This document shows, one piece after another, positions 1 through 8,767 of a stretch of 64,000 nt of DNA. Under the pieces are notes generated by a model. The model was not told the origin of the DNA. It did no database searches and saw only the letters and a program-made list of their open reading frames with translations. Within the stretch, counting starts at the first letter, position 1. Every line of letters begins with the position of its first letter. Position numbers and translations under genes: made by a program. This DNA comes from Micromonospora sediminimaris (lineage in GTDB: Bacteria; Actinomycetota; Actinomycetes; Mycobacteriales; Micromonosporaceae): NCBI GenBank assembly GCA_900112325.1, contig FOLJ01000003.1, forward strand, positions 62,001 to 126,000. The letters run 5' to 3'.

Positions 1-1
1 G

Positions 2-883
2 GCCGGGTTCGCCCTCGGCCGGATCGGCACCGACGACGACCCCACCTACACCGCGCAGCCGCCGGGCACCGCACCGGGCGGCGGCCGAAACGCGGCGCCG
101 GCGGTGTCGGCCGGCGACGGGCACCAGCACGGGCCGGGGACCGGCCCGCACACGCATCCAGGTGACGGCCAGGACCAGGCCACCGGTACGACGGTAAGCG
201 TCGCCGGGTACACGCTGAAGCCGGTGCTGCGCTCCCAGGCGGCCGGCGCGACCAGCGACTACCGGTTTCGGGTGGTGGGGATCGACGGGCAGCCGGTGAC
301 CCGCTTCGCGGTGGTGCACGACAAGCCGCTACACATGATCGTGGTCGGCCGTGACCTCGGCGGATACCAGCACCTGCACCCGACGATGGCGGACGACGGC
401 ACCTGGAGCGTGCCGCTGAAACTCACCCGACCCGGCGGCTACCGCATCTACGCGGACTTCACCGTGACCACGGCTGACGGCAAGGGACTGCCGCTGGTGC
501 TCGGCGTCGACCACGAGGTGCCGGGCAACTACCAACCGGCCGGACTGCCCCCGCCGCAGCCGCAGACGAAGACCGGTCCGTACACGGTGTCCTTGGCCGG
601 CGCGCCCACCATCGGGATGACCGTTCCGCTGACCCTCCGCGTCGACCGCGACGGGGCGGCCGGGCCGGCGTCGTTGGAGCGTTACCTGGGCGCGTACGGG
701 CATCTGGTGGTGGTGCGCGAGGGCGACCTGGGTTTCCTGCACGTCCATCCGGAGCCGGAGCTGGTCGACGGCGCGGTGAAGTTCTGGCTGACCGCGCCGA
801 GTGCCGGTCGTTACCGGGCGTTCTTCGACTTCCAGGTGGACGGGAAGGTGCACACCGCGGCGTTCACGATCACTCTGGCCTGA
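2..883 (+). CDS. Secreted or membrane-anchored His-rich protein, 5' partial
   Basis: The reading frame is open from base 2, so the gene begins before the window; an internal GTG at 104 is not needed as a start. The visible part opens with a short hydrophobic stretch, then a Gly/Pro-rich, His-rich linker (GHQHG, HTHPG). Two beta-rich repeats follow, each ending in a metal-ligand-like motif, YQHLHP and FLHVHPEPE. Similar His-Pro motif proteins of actinobacteria often sit near copper or other metal handling genes, so a periplasmic metal-binding role is possible but inferred. Its last 14 bases overlap the convergent regulator gene. Function is otherwise unknown. Confidence 0.7.
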   Translation, partial: AGFALGRIGTDDDPTYTAQPPGTAPGGGRNAAPAVSAGDGHQHGPGTGPHTHPGDGQDQATGTTVSVAGYTLKPVLRSQAAGATSDYRFRVVGIDGQPVTRFAVVHDKPLHMIVVGRDLGGYQHLHPTMADDGTWSVPLKLTRPGGYRIYADFTVTTADGKGLPLVLGVDHEVPGNYQPAGLPPPQPQTKTGPYTVSLAGAPTIGMTVPLTLRVDRDGAAGPASLERYLGAYGHLVVVREGDLGFLHVHPEPELVDGAVKFWLTAPSAGRYRAFFDFQVDGKVHTAAFTITLA

Positions 884-1865
884 GATCCTCGTCCACCCGG
901 ACATCCGCCGGCACCGGCTCACCGGCCGCCAGGACGGCGCCACGAGGGGTGTGCCAGTAGAGCACCTCCCGCCCGGAGCGGCGTTTGGTCACCATGCCCG
1001 CGTCGAGCAGTACCCGCAGGTGGTCACCGACCGCGCCCAGGGACAGCCCGGTGAGCGCGGCCAGGTGCGAGGTGCTCAGCGGCGTGCCCAGCTGGCTCAG
1101 GATGGCGGCGCGGTTCGGGCCGATCAGCCGGTCCAACCCGTTCGGCGTGGGCGGGGACACCTCGGCGAGGATGCCGCTGGCCGGGTAGACCATGCCGAAC
1201 CGGTCGTGGTCCCACACCACCCAGCCCTTGGCGCAGTGCGCCGGGACGAACACCAGTTGTGCGGCCCGGTCGAGCGGCAGCGGCGCGGCGGGGTGGTCGT
1301 TGACCTGGAGCCAGCCGTCGCCCAACCAGCGCATCCCGGGGTTGAGGTCCGCGAACAGGCCCGCCCACCCGTGGGCGCTCAGCCGCGAGGTGCGGGCCAC
1401 CACGTCGGCCCGCAGCCGGCGTTCCCGCTCCGGCCACTCCGGGCGCACCGTGTGGGTCCAGACCCAGTCGAGCAGGTGCACCACCTGCTCGGTCAGACCG
1501 TCCTGGCACAGCACCTCGGCGAGCGGTCCCGGCCGGGTCGCCCGCAGGTCGGCGCGGATCCGCTCGTCGGAGCGGGCGGCGACGACGGCAAGTTCCTCGG
1601 CGAACGTCGGCGTCGCCGTCGCGGGCGGCAGGGTGAGGAAATCAGCGATCCACCGCGGCGCGAAGGCCGCCGCCAGCAGCGCCGGAAGCACCGGCCGCCG
1701 CGCCAGCATCCGCTGGTACGCCCCGAGGTGCGGCCGTTGCCAGGAGTGTTGCCACGGGTGGCGGGGGCTGTGCAGCGCCTTCAGCGCGGCCACCGTGTCC
1801 GTCATCGGCGAGATGACGAAGCGACTGCCCGCCAGCAGATCCACCGGCACTCGCCACAGCGACAT
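870..1865 (-). CDS. ArsR-type winged-helix transcriptional regulator
   Basis: This 331-residue cytoplasmic protein has a long N-terminal region of about 240 residues with no recognised catalytic motif. Its C-terminal winged helix (about 250-315) contains LSTSHLAALTGLSLGAVGDH followed by LRVLLDAGMV, the usual recognition helix and wing of ArsR/DUF5937-type repressors. The HTH at the C-terminus and the large N-terminal effector-like domain are typical of this actinobacterial subgroup, not of small metal-sensing ArsR proteins. It diverges from an MFS transporter gene 58 bp away, which it probably controls. The ligand is unknown. Confidence 0.82.
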   Translation of the reverse strand: MSLWRVPVDLLAGSRFVISPMTDTVAALKALHSPRHPWQHSWQRPHLGAYQRMLARRPVLPALLAAAFAPRWIADFLTLPPATATPTFAEELAVVAARSDERIRADLRATRPGPLAEVLCQDGLTEQVVHLLDWVWTHTVRPEWPERERRLRADVVARTSRLSAHGWAGLFADLNPGMRWLGDGWLQVNDHPAAPLPLDRAAQLVFVPAHCAKGWVVWDHDRFGMVYPASGILAEVSPPTPNGLDRLIGPNRAAILSQLGTPLSTSHLAALTGLSLGAVGDHLRVLLDAGMVTKRRSGREVLYWHTPRGAVLAAGEPVPADVRVDEDLRPE

Positions 1866-1908
1866 GTTTCGCCCCCAGCCGTAACACTACGCCGCCCGCG
1901 TCGACGCC

Positions 1909-1922
1909 CCGACGATCGTCGG
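1909..1922. promoter_or_regulatory. Perfect 14-bp palindrome in the regulator/MFS divergent region
   Basis: CCGACGATCGTCGG is a perfect dyad ending one base before the GTG start of the MFS gene, in the 58-bp gap between it and the divergent ArsR-type regulator. Position and symmetry suggest the operator of that regulator. The palindrome is GC-rich, so chance cannot be ruled out. Confidence 0.4.
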
Positions 1923-1923
1923 C

Positions 1924-3135
1924 GTGAGGACGTACTCGGAACTGTTCGCCGTGACCGAATTCCGCAACCTCTTCGTGGCCAACTGCGCCGGCATCGCGGC
2001 GCACACCACGTCGGCGCTGGCCCTCGGTTCGCTGACCTACACCGTGACCGGTTCGGCACTGCTCACCGCGCTGAGCATGTTCGGCGCGCCGCTGGCCAGC
2101 GTGTTCGGCAGCCTGACGTTGCTCTCGGCGGCCGACAGCCTGCCGCCGCGCCGGGCGCTGACCCTGGCCGCGTTGGTCGGCCTCGCCGGTGCGGTGCTAC
2201 AGGCCGTTCCCGGTCTGCCGCTGTCGGTGCGCTTCGTCGTGATCCTGCTCGTGGCGTACGTCGGGTCGGTGACGGGCGGTGCCCGCTGGGCGTTGATCAA
2301 CGACATTCTGCCGGCCGACGCGTACGTGCTGGGCCGGTCGACGATGAACGTGAGCGTAGGCGTCATGCAGATCGCCGGCTTCGGGGCGGGCGGTCTGCTG
2401 CTGGTCTGGTTGAGCCCCTACCAGGTGTTCCTGGTTGCCGCCGCGCTGCGCGCGCTGGCCGTGGCGGTGACCTGGCTCGGGTTGCGGGAGCGGCCGGCGC
2501 GGGCCGGTGAGCGGACCTCGACCGCCCGCACCATGCGGATCAACCGGGAGCTGTGGTCGGACCCGGGACGCCGGTCGCTGTATCTGAACCTGTGGCTGCC
2601 CAATGGACTGGTCGTCGGCTGTGAGGCGCTGTTCCTGCCGTACGCGGGGGACCGGGCCGGTTTCCTCTTCGCCGCCGGTGCCCTGGGCATGCTCGCCGGC
2701 GATGTGCTGGTGGGGCGGTTTCTGCCGGTCGCGGCGCGGCAGCGGTGCGTGTTGCCGCTGCGGCTGCTGCTTCCCGTGCCCTACCTGGTCTTCCTGATCC
2801 GTCCGGAGCTGCCGCTGGCGATGCTGCTCGCCCTGGTCGCCTCGGTCGGGTTCGCGGTCTCGCTGCCGTTGCAGGAGCGGCTGATCGCCGGCTCCTCGCC
2901 GCAGGCCCGGGGCCAGGTGCTGGGCCTGCAACAGAACGGGATGCTGGCCGGTCAGGCGGTGTTCGCGGCGCTGGCCGGTGCGGTCGCCGACCTGCTGCCG
3001 ACCCACCGGGCGGTGGCCGTGATGGCGGGGCTGTCGCTGGTCACGACGCTGCTGCTGACCCGGGGCCTGCGACGGACCGCGCCGGTGCCCGTCGGATGCA
3101 ACCGATCGGCGCCCGCCGACGTCCGATCGGCATGA
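1924..3135 (+). CDS. Major facilitator superfamily transporter
   Basis: This 403-residue protein consists almost entirely of hydrophobic helices (about 10-12 predicted). It starts RTYSELFAVTEFRNLFVANC, the usual opening of an actinobacterial MFS drug-efflux subgroup. The conserved central cytoplasmic loop (about 195-220) and the second six-helix half are present. GTG at 1924 was chosen because it directly precedes the conserved N-terminus. The gene overlaps the downstream lipoprotein gene by ATGA, so the two are probably co-translated. The divergent ArsR-type regulator suggests substrate-induced efflux. Substrate unknown. Confidence 0.85.
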   Translation: MRTYSELFAVTEFRNLFVANCAGIAAHTTSALALGSLTYTVTGSALLTALSMFGAPLASVFGSLTLLSAADSLPPRRALTLAALVGLAGAVLQAVPGLPLSVRFVVILLVAYVGSVTGGARWALINDILPADAYVLGRSTMNVSVGVMQIAGFGAGGLLLVWLSPYQVFLVAAALRALAVAVTWLGLRERPARAGERTSTARTMRINRELWSDPGRRSLYLNLWLPNGLVVGCEALFLPYAGDRAGFLFAAGALGMLAGDVLVGRFLPVAARQRCVLPLRLLLPVPYLVFLIRPELPLAMLLALVASVGFAVSLPLQERLIAGSSPQARGQVLGLQQNGMLAGQAVFAALAGAVADLLPTHRAVAVMAGLSLVTTLLLTRGLRRTAPVPVGCNRSAPADVRSA

Positions 3136-4013
3136 GCATTCGTCGAAGCGGGCGACTGGCGGTCGTCCCCCTGCTGTTGCTGACGTCCGCGGCCTGCGGC
3201 CAGCAGGCCGGTGACGCCGGGTTGGGAGAGGCGGACTCACCCGAGCGGTCCTACTCCGCCGACGCGGTGGTGTTCCGGATGGAGCACACCGGCGGTTTCG
3301 TCACGCCGGCCATGCTGGCCACCCGGCTACCCGCGATAAGTGTCTACGGTGACGGTCGCGTGATCACCCAGGGGCCGGTGCCGTTGATCTATCCCGGTCC
3401 GGCGCTGCCCAACCTTCAGGTGGGCACGATCAGCGCCACCGAGGTGGCGGAACTGCTCAAGGCGGCCCGCGCCGCCGGGGTGGGCGGCCCGGCCGACTTC
3501 GGCACGCCGCCGGTCGCCGACGCGCCCGCGACGCGCTTCACGATCCTCGGTGACAACGGCGTCGAGGAGCTGGAGGTCTATGCCCTGGCCGAGTCCGGCG
3601 GGGCGCAGACCGGGCTCACCGCCGACCAGCGGGCGAAGCGGGACACCCTGCGGGAGTTCGCCGACTCGCTGACCGCCGAGTCCGGTCCGCTCGCCGCCGC
3701 GGCGACGGATACACAGCCGTACGCGCCGACCGCCGTCGCCGCCGTGGCCGAGCCCTGGGTCGCCAACGCCGACGCCGGCGAGCAGCCCGAGGTGGCCTGG
3801 CCCGGGCCGGCGCTGCCCGGCGCCGAACTCGGCGAGGGCCTGGGCCTGGGTTGTGTCACGGCGACCGGTGACGAGGCGCAGCAGGTGCTGACCGCCGCGG
3901 CGGCGGCGAACGCGGCCACCCCGTGGGCCTCGGACGGCAAGCGGTGGACGGTGGCCCTGCGACCGCTGCTGCCCGACGAGACCGACTGCGGCGACCTGGC
4001 CACCAACCGCTGA
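3132..4013 (+). CDS. Putative lipoprotein of unknown function
   Basis: The start ATG at 3132 overlaps the stop of the MFS gene. The 293-residue product opens with basic residues and a hydrophobic stretch ending LLLTSAAC, a lipobox with the predicted lipidated cysteine near residue 20, so it should be exported and anchored to the outer face of the membrane. The rest is a mostly soluble alpha/beta protein with an acidic, Ala-rich character and no catalytic motif that I recognise. Translational coupling to the MFS gene suggests a joint role, but none is known. A reading frame continuing upstream to 2745 is only the shadow of the MFS gene. Confidence 0.8.
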   Translation: MSIRRSGRLAVVPLLLLTSAACGQQAGDAGLGEADSPERSYSADAVVFRMEHTGGFVTPAMLATRLPAISVYGDGRVITQGPVPLIYPGPALPNLQVGTISATEVAELLKAARAAGVGGPADFGTPPVADAPATRFTILGDNGVEELEVYALAESGGAQTGLTADQRAKRDTLREFADSLTAESGPLAAAATDTQPYAPTAVAAVAEPWVANADAGEQPEVAWPGPALPGAELGEGLGLGCVTATGDEAQQVLTAAAAANAATPWASDGKRWTVALRPLLPDETDCGDLATNR

Positions 4014-4020
4014 TCCCGGC

Positions 4021-4049
4021 TCCGGGCGGCCGTCGACCGGCCGCCCGGA
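4021..4049 (+). terminator. GC-rich hairpin after the MFS-lipoprotein operon
   Basis: A perfect 12-bp stem (TCCGGGCGGCCG with its complement) around a 5-nt loop lies 8 bases after the lipoprotein stop. No T-run follows, which is common in actinobacteria. Confidence 0.6.
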
Positions 4050-4094
4050 CGCCTCCCTCGGGCTGGTGGCGGCGGCCGGATAGGCTGCCGCGCG

Positions 4095-4628
4095 ATGAGC
4101 AAGACGCTGTCGCGCATCCTGGTCTACGGGATCCACGGCTCCGGCAAATCCACCCTCGCACAGCGGCTGTCCGAGCGGCTCGGGCTGCCCTGGTACCCGG
4201 TCGACGACCTGCTCTGGGAGCCCAACTGGGTCGAGGTGCCGGTGGCGCGGCAACGCAGCCGGATCGAGGCGATCTGCCGCCGGGACCGCTGGATTCTCGA
4301 CGGGGCGTACCACGGTTGGCGGGACGTGCCGCTGGCCCGCGCGGACCTGGTCATCGGGCTGGACTACCCGCGCGGGCTGTCCTTTCGCTGGTTGTTGCGG
4401 CGTACGCTGCGCCGGCTGTCGACGGGGGAGGAGATCTGCAACGGCAACCGTGAGTCACTGGGCAGCGTGCTGTCCACCGAGTCGGTCCTGGTGTGGCACC
4501 TCACCGAGTTCGGCCGGGAACGGCGTCGACTACGGGCCTGGCACGCCGATCCGAGTGGACCGCCGGTGTTGCTGTTCGAGACTCCGGACGCCCTCGAACG
4601 CTGGTTGAACGGCTCGCCGTCCCGGTGA
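4095..4628 (+). CDS. P-loop nucleotide kinase-like protein (FlaR/adenylate-kinase-like)
   Basis: The 177-residue cytoplasmic protein has a clear Walker A motif GIHGSGKST at residues 12-20, followed by LAQRLSERLGLPWYPVDDL, which matches the small P-loop family annotated as adenylate kinase-like or DNA topology modulation protein FlaR. A central RWILDGAYHGW segment and an Arg-rich lid (LRRTLRRL) fit phosphate transfer. The natural substrate of this family is not settled. The gene stands alone between the lipoprotein hairpin and the NUDIX gene. Confidence 0.75.
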   Translation: MSKTLSRILVYGIHGSGKSTLAQRLSERLGLPWYPVDDLLWEPNWVEVPVARQRSRIEAICRRDRWILDGAYHGWRDVPLARADLVIGLDYPRGLSFRWLLRRTLRRLSTGEEICNGNRESLGSVLSTESVLVWHLTEFGRERRRLRAWHADPSGPPVLLFETPDALERWLNGSPSR

Positions 4629-4721
4629 CGGTCCGGCGTGCGGCGGTTCCGGTGGTGCCTGGACGGGGCAGGGGATCACCGTCGAGGCCGTGCCGGACCC
4701 GACCGGCGCTACGGTGGGCGG

Positions 4722-5246
4722 ATGGACGAACTCGTGGCGCTCTACCTGGAAGGTGACATTTCGGGAACCGTCACCGGCACCGCGCCACGCAGTACCGTAC
4801 GTGCCGGCAACCTGCCGCACGCCGCGACGGCGGTGTTGCTGCGCGACGAGCAGGACCGCGTGTACGTCCACCGCCGCACCGACACGAAGGACGTCTATCC
4901 GGGCATGCACGACGCCTTCGCCGGTGGTGTCGTGCTGGCCGGCGAGGACCCGTCCGAGGCGGCTGCCCGGGAACTCACCGAGGAACTGGGCGTCACGAAC
5001 TGCGAGATCCGGCCCTGCCTGCGGTACTGGTACGCCGACACGCGCACCAACTACCTCGCGTACGTCTTCGAGGCCCGCTACCGGCGGCACCACTGCGGCC
5101 CGGTGGTGCATCAGCCCAGCGAGGTCGCCGAAGGGTGGTGGCTCGACCTGGCCGAGCTGGTCGCCCGGCTCGCCGACCCGTCCTGGCCGTTCGTCCCCGA
5201 CGGGCGGGTCACCCTTGATCACTACCTGCGCCAGATGCCGGCCTAG
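4722..5246 (+). CDS. NUDIX hydrolase
   Basis: This 174-residue protein has a full NUDIX box, GVVLAGEDPSEAAARELTEE followed by LGV, at about residues 65-87, matching GX5EX7REUXEEXGU with all metal-binding Glu residues. An upstream HRRTDTKDVYPGMHDAFAGG segment resembles the YfcD/Idi-like branch of cytosolic NUDIX enzymes acting on nucleoside diphosphate derivatives or isoprenoid-like pyrophosphates. ATG 4722 was taken because the family N-terminus begins just after it; the frame is open further upstream but not conserved in character. Substrate unknown. Confidence 0.85.
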   Translation: MDELVALYLEGDISGTVTGTAPRSTVRAGNLPHAATAVLLRDEQDRVYVHRRTDTKDVYPGMHDAFAGGVVLAGEDPSEAAARELTEELGVTNCEIRPCLRYWYADTRTNYLAYVFEARYRRHHCGPVVHQPSEVAEGWWLDLAELVARLADPSWPFVPDGRVTLDHYLRQMPA

Positions 5247-5307
5247 CCGGGGGTCGAGCTTGGCCAATCGTCGTGACGACGGCGGTGGCACCGACGAAGA
5301 TGGGCAC

Positions 5308-6537
5308 ATGGGGCGGTTCCTCCGAGGGCGCGTCGAGACGACCACGGAGATGCACCGGACGACGCGGTACGAGATCTTCTTCGATCTGGTGTTCGTCTTC
5401 GCGCTGACCCGGATCACCGCCTACATGGCTGGTCGCTCCTCGCCACTGACCCTGCTCCAAGGCCTGGTCGTCCTGTTGCTGCTGTGGATCTCCTGGCTGA
5501 TCTACGCCTGGCTGGGCAACCAGGCTCGCGCCGACATCGGGCTGATCCGGGCCGGCACCACCGCCGTCATGGGTCCGATCTTTCTCATCGCCGTGGTCAT
5601 CCCGAACGTGTGGGAACCGAACCCGGGTCCGCGCCTGATCCTGGTGTTGTCGTATCTCGTGGTGCGGGCGGTCCACCTGGTGCTCTATCGCCGGGCGGCC
5701 GAGGGCGACCGGCGGCTGCACCGCACGTTGCGCATCTACACCGTGACCACCGCGCTGTCCTGGATCCCGCTGGTCCTCGGTGCCGTCTTCGGCGGCAACG
5801 CGCAGTTGCTGCTCTGGACGGCGGCGGTCGCGGTCGACTTCGCCGGCGGACTTGTCGCCTCAAGAATCAGCGGGTGGCCGTTGCGCAGCTCCGAGTATTT
5901 CATCGAACGGCACACCCTCGTGGTGATCATCGCGCTCGGCGAGACGTTGATCTCTGTCGGCGCCGGCATCGGCTCCGAAATGATCAGTGGTCCGACCATG
6001 TTGGCCGCGCTGCTCACCCTCGTCGTCACGGTCTGCCTGTTCCGGCTGTACATGCTGAATTCGGTGGCGGCGGGCGAGGCGCTGATGGCTGAGCGCGGTC
6101 CGCGACGGGATCGGCTAGCCGCCAACGCCTACAGCGGCGGCCACTTCGCGCTGGTCACCGGGACGATCTATCTGGCGCTCGGGGTGCACGAGGTGATCGC
6201 CCCGCTGGCACATCATCGACCCTGGCACGCCGCCGAGTCGGGTCTGGCCTGGATCTCGGCCGTGGCGCTGTTCGGTGGGGTCGCGCTGTATCTCGCGGGC
6301 GAGGTGCTGTTTCGTGGGCTCAGCGTCCGATCGGTGTCCCCGGCGCAGCTGCTCGCGCCCGCGGTGGCCCTGGCGCTGCTGCCGGCCGGACGGTACCTGC
6401 CCGGCCTGGTTGCCCTCGGCCTGCTCGCCACCTTCCTTGTGGTGCTCGTCGGCTACGAACGGGTCTTCGGCGCCGGTCGTGCCGCCCACCCTTCCGGGTC
6501 AGAAGCCGAGGTCGGCCCTTCCGCCGACCACCGGTAG
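5308..6537 (+). CDS. Low temperature requirement protein A (LtrA) family membrane protein
   Basis: The 409-residue integral membrane protein begins with the family signature HRTTRYEIFFDLVFVFALTR. About 11-12 hydrophobic segments follow, with the conserved SEYFIERHTLVVIIALGETL block near residues 195-214. LtrA proteins are widespread; the name comes from a Listeria cold-growth phenotype, and their transport or signalling role is unclear. ATG 5308 is the first in-frame start before the conserved motif. The last 39 bases overlap the convergent peptidase gene. Confidence 0.82.
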   Translation: MGRFLRGRVETTTEMHRTTRYEIFFDLVFVFALTRITAYMAGRSSPLTLLQGLVVLLLLWISWLIYAWLGNQARADIGLIRAGTTAVMGPIFLIAVVIPNVWEPNPGPRLILVLSYLVVRAVHLVLYRRAAEGDRRLHRTLRIYTVTTALSWIPLVLGAVFGGNAQLLLWTAAVAVDFAGGLVASRISGWPLRSSEYFIERHTLVVIIALGETLISVGAGIGSEMISGPTMLAALLTLVVTVCLFRLYMLNSVAAGEALMAERGPRRDRLAANAYSGGHFALVTGTIYLALGVHEVIAPLAHHRPWHAAESGLAWISAVALFGGVALYLAGEVLFRGLSVRSVSPAQLLAPAVALALLPAGRYLPGLVALGLLATFLVVLVGYERVFGAGRAAHPSGSEAEVGPSADHR

Positions 6538-8376
6538 GCGCAGCTCACTGCGGTGCGGTGCGACCCGCAGCCGGGTGCCACCCAGCGGAAGCAGGGTGTA
6601 CTCCTGGTCGCTGGAGAAGATCACCAGGCCGATCCGGTGCCCCGCCGGAAAGACGTGGTCCTTGGGCTCCAGGGTCCACCGCAGGTCGTACAGTCTGCCC
6701 TGGCGCAGCGGGTCGGTGCGCGACGCACTGCGGCGGTTCTGCGGGTCCATCCAGCCGCGGGTCACCACCGCCGGCGCGGCGGTCGAGCCGGCCGGTCCAT
6801 AGTCGACCAGGTAGGCGGTGAGGTTCGCGTCCGGTTTGTTGTCGATCGCCAGCCGCAGCCGCAGCTCCGGACGGCCGGACACGCGGACGTCGCGGGGCAG
6901 CGTGGGAGACAGGTAGGCCAACCGGTGCGGGCTTGCGGTTTCCGGGTCGGCGACCAGGGTGTCCGGGTGGATGGTGCGCCCCTCGTCGACGAAGCGTTGC
7001 TCGACGGAGCGCTTCGGCGCCCGGGCGGAGGTGAGCGCGCCGATCGTGGCGTCGGTGGCGGCCAGCCGCAGCGCGACCTCCCGGCTGCCCGGATCGGGCC
7101 AGTCGGCGTACGTCGTGTAGCCACCGTCCTCGCGCTGCACCACGGCCGTCGGCTCGTCCATGATCCCGTTGGGCACCTGCCACAGCCAGTGGTCGAACCA
7201 GCGGTTCTCGGTCTGCTTCCACGTCCAGGTCCGGCCGTCCGGCAGGGTCACCGACGCGGTGTTGCCCGGGCCACCGTGCCCGCCCCGGTGCAGCCAGATC
7301 TTGCGCGGTACCCGGTGCCGGGCCAACTCGTCCCACCAGCCGGCGAAGTGCTCGGTCTTGACGTTCCAGTCGTTGAGGCCGTGCACGACGAGCACGCTGG
7401 CCCGCACCTGCCGTGCGTCAAGGTAATCACGGTCGCGCCAGAACGCCGAATAGTCGCCGGTGACCCGGTCCTGCCGGGTGCCGAGCGCCGCGATCTCATC
7501 GGCGCAGCGACCTTCGGCCCGGGCCCGACCGGCGGTGAACCCGGCCAGCACGTCGGTGTCCTCACCCTGATAGGTCCCCGGTGCCACCACCAGGCCGTTG
7601 GCGCGGTAGTAGTCGTACCAGCTGCTGATGGCGGCCACGGGCACGATGGTCCGCAGCCCCGGGACGCCGGTGGTAGCCACCTGGTTGGGCAGGGTGCCGT
7701 TGTAGGAGACACCGGTCATGCCGACGGCTCCGGTGGTCCAGCCGGCGGTGACCGGCGTGCCAGCCGCGTCGTACCCCTTCGCCCGCCCGTTCAGCCAGTC
7801 GATCACCGCTCTGGTGCCGAGCGTCTCGGCCCGGTCGCCGCTGGTCGGGCAGCCGTCGGAATCGCCGGTGCCGACGCTCTGCCCGAGCACCACCGCGTAG
7901 CCCCGGGGCACGTAGTAGTCGTCGAGTGAACCGGGCAGGTTGGCCTTTGTCACCGACCGCTGCACCGCCACGTCGGACGTCCGTCGGCCGGCCCGGCGGT
8001 CGACGCGGTTCTGCGGCAGCTCGTCCACCAGCACGCTCGGGTACGGCACGTCATACCAGACGTCCTTGCGGTACGGGCTGTGCTCGAAGATGACCGGCAC
8101 CTTGAATCCCTCGGTGGCGGTCTCCCGGGGCCGGGATATGTCGATCGCCACCCGGTCGAGGCGGCCGTCATGGTCGGTGTCCACAGTGGTTTGAACGTAA
8201 ACCCGCTCCTCGATCGCGTCGGCGAGCGAGAACACCGGTTGGGTCATGCCGTCGACGACCACGATTCCCGGTGTGGCGGTGGGTGCGGTCCGCGCCGCCG
8301 CCGGAGCCGCGTGCAGCACCAGCGTGCCGGACAGACCGATGCCGAGCAGTGCCAGCAGGTAGGGGGACCGACGCAC
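6499..8376 (-). CDS. Secreted Xaa-Pro dipeptidyl-peptidase / CocE-type (S15) hydrolase
   Basis: The 625-residue precursor has a signal peptide (about 1-28, ending APAAARTA), so it should act outside the cell. The S15/CocE alpha/beta-hydrolase core contains the nucleophile motif GVSYNG (Ser about 224), a LNDWNVKTEH segment with the likely catalytic Asp, and LHRGGHGG with the likely His. A C-terminal jelly-roll domain typical of this family (about 450-620) ends LRLPVVGG. The family removes Xaa-Pro dipeptides or hydrolyses related acyl bonds. GTG start at 8376 is preceded by GAAGGGAG. The last 39 bases overlap the convergent LtrA gene. Confidence 0.86.
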   Translation of the reverse strand: MRRSPYLLALLGIGLSGTLVLHAAPAAARTAPTATPGIVVVDGMTQPVFSLADAIEERVYVQTTVDTDHDGRLDRVAIDISRPRETATEGFKVPVIFEHSPYRKDVWYDVPYPSVLVDELPQNRVDRRAGRRTSDVAVQRSVTKANLPGSLDDYYVPRGYAVVLGQSVGTGDSDGCPTSGDRAETLGTRAVIDWLNGRAKGYDAAGTPVTAGWTTGAVGMTGVSYNGTLPNQVATTGVPGLRTIVPVAAISSWYDYYRANGLVVAPGTYQGEDTDVLAGFTAGRARAEGRCADEIAALGTRQDRVTGDYSAFWRDRDYLDARQVRASVLVVHGLNDWNVKTEHFAGWWDELARHRVPRKIWLHRGGHGGPGNTASVTLPDGRTWTWKQTENRWFDHWLWQVPNGIMDEPTAVVQREDGGYTTYADWPDPGSREVALRLAATDATIGALTSARAPKRSVEQRFVDEGRTIHPDTLVADPETASPHRLAYLSPTLPRDVRVSGRPELRLRLAIDNKPDANLTAYLVDYGPAGSTAAPAVVTRGWMDPQNRRSASRTDPLRQGRLYDLRWTLEPKDHVFPAGHRIGLVIFSSDQEYTLLPLGGTRLRVAPHRSELRLPVVGGRADLGF

Positions 8377-8767
8377 GGCGTCTCCCTTCGGAGTTTAGAC
8401 ATTTACACCTTGCGATGTTATCGCTCACTGGCTACGTTTCGGAGGCAGGAGCGAAGGGCACGCTCCGACGTCCCCCGCCCGGTCGGTGACCAGGCGAGCC
8501 GAGGCGCGTTGCGCCGGCTGACGGGCACTGCGGGCCCCGTGCGGGACGGGTCACGCCGCCGGTCCAGGGCGGCTGACGGTACGTCGCGGGAGCCGTGGCA
8601 CACGCCGAGCATCGCCGCTCCGGGCCGCCCACCTGACCTGACAGCCCGAACGGTGTCGCACCGTACCCAGGCGCATACCCCGCGGTACGCCGGCCGTTCC
8701 CGGCGCCGCCACCAGGGCGATGCGCCGCACCGCCGCGCGTCCACAGCGGGCGCGGAATGGAGTCACG
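8377..8767. other. Divergent intergenic region, about 390 bp
   Basis: This gap separates the secreted peptidase (minus) from the CE1 esterase-CBM2 gene (plus). It is less GC-rich near 8390-8450, where promoter elements are expected, for example TAAACT on the minus strand close to the peptidase start. No convincing operator, small gene or hairpin was found. Confidence 0.4.

Noticed and set aside
4690..5307. N-terminal extension of the LtrA-like protein through the NUDIX gene
   Set aside because: The extension is the out-of-frame shadow of the NUDIX hydrolase; LtrA homology begins right after ATG 5308.
6553..7929. A 458-codon plus-strand frame inside the S15 peptidase gene
   Set aside because: Composition and lack of motifs show it to be a shadow of the minus-strand peptidase.
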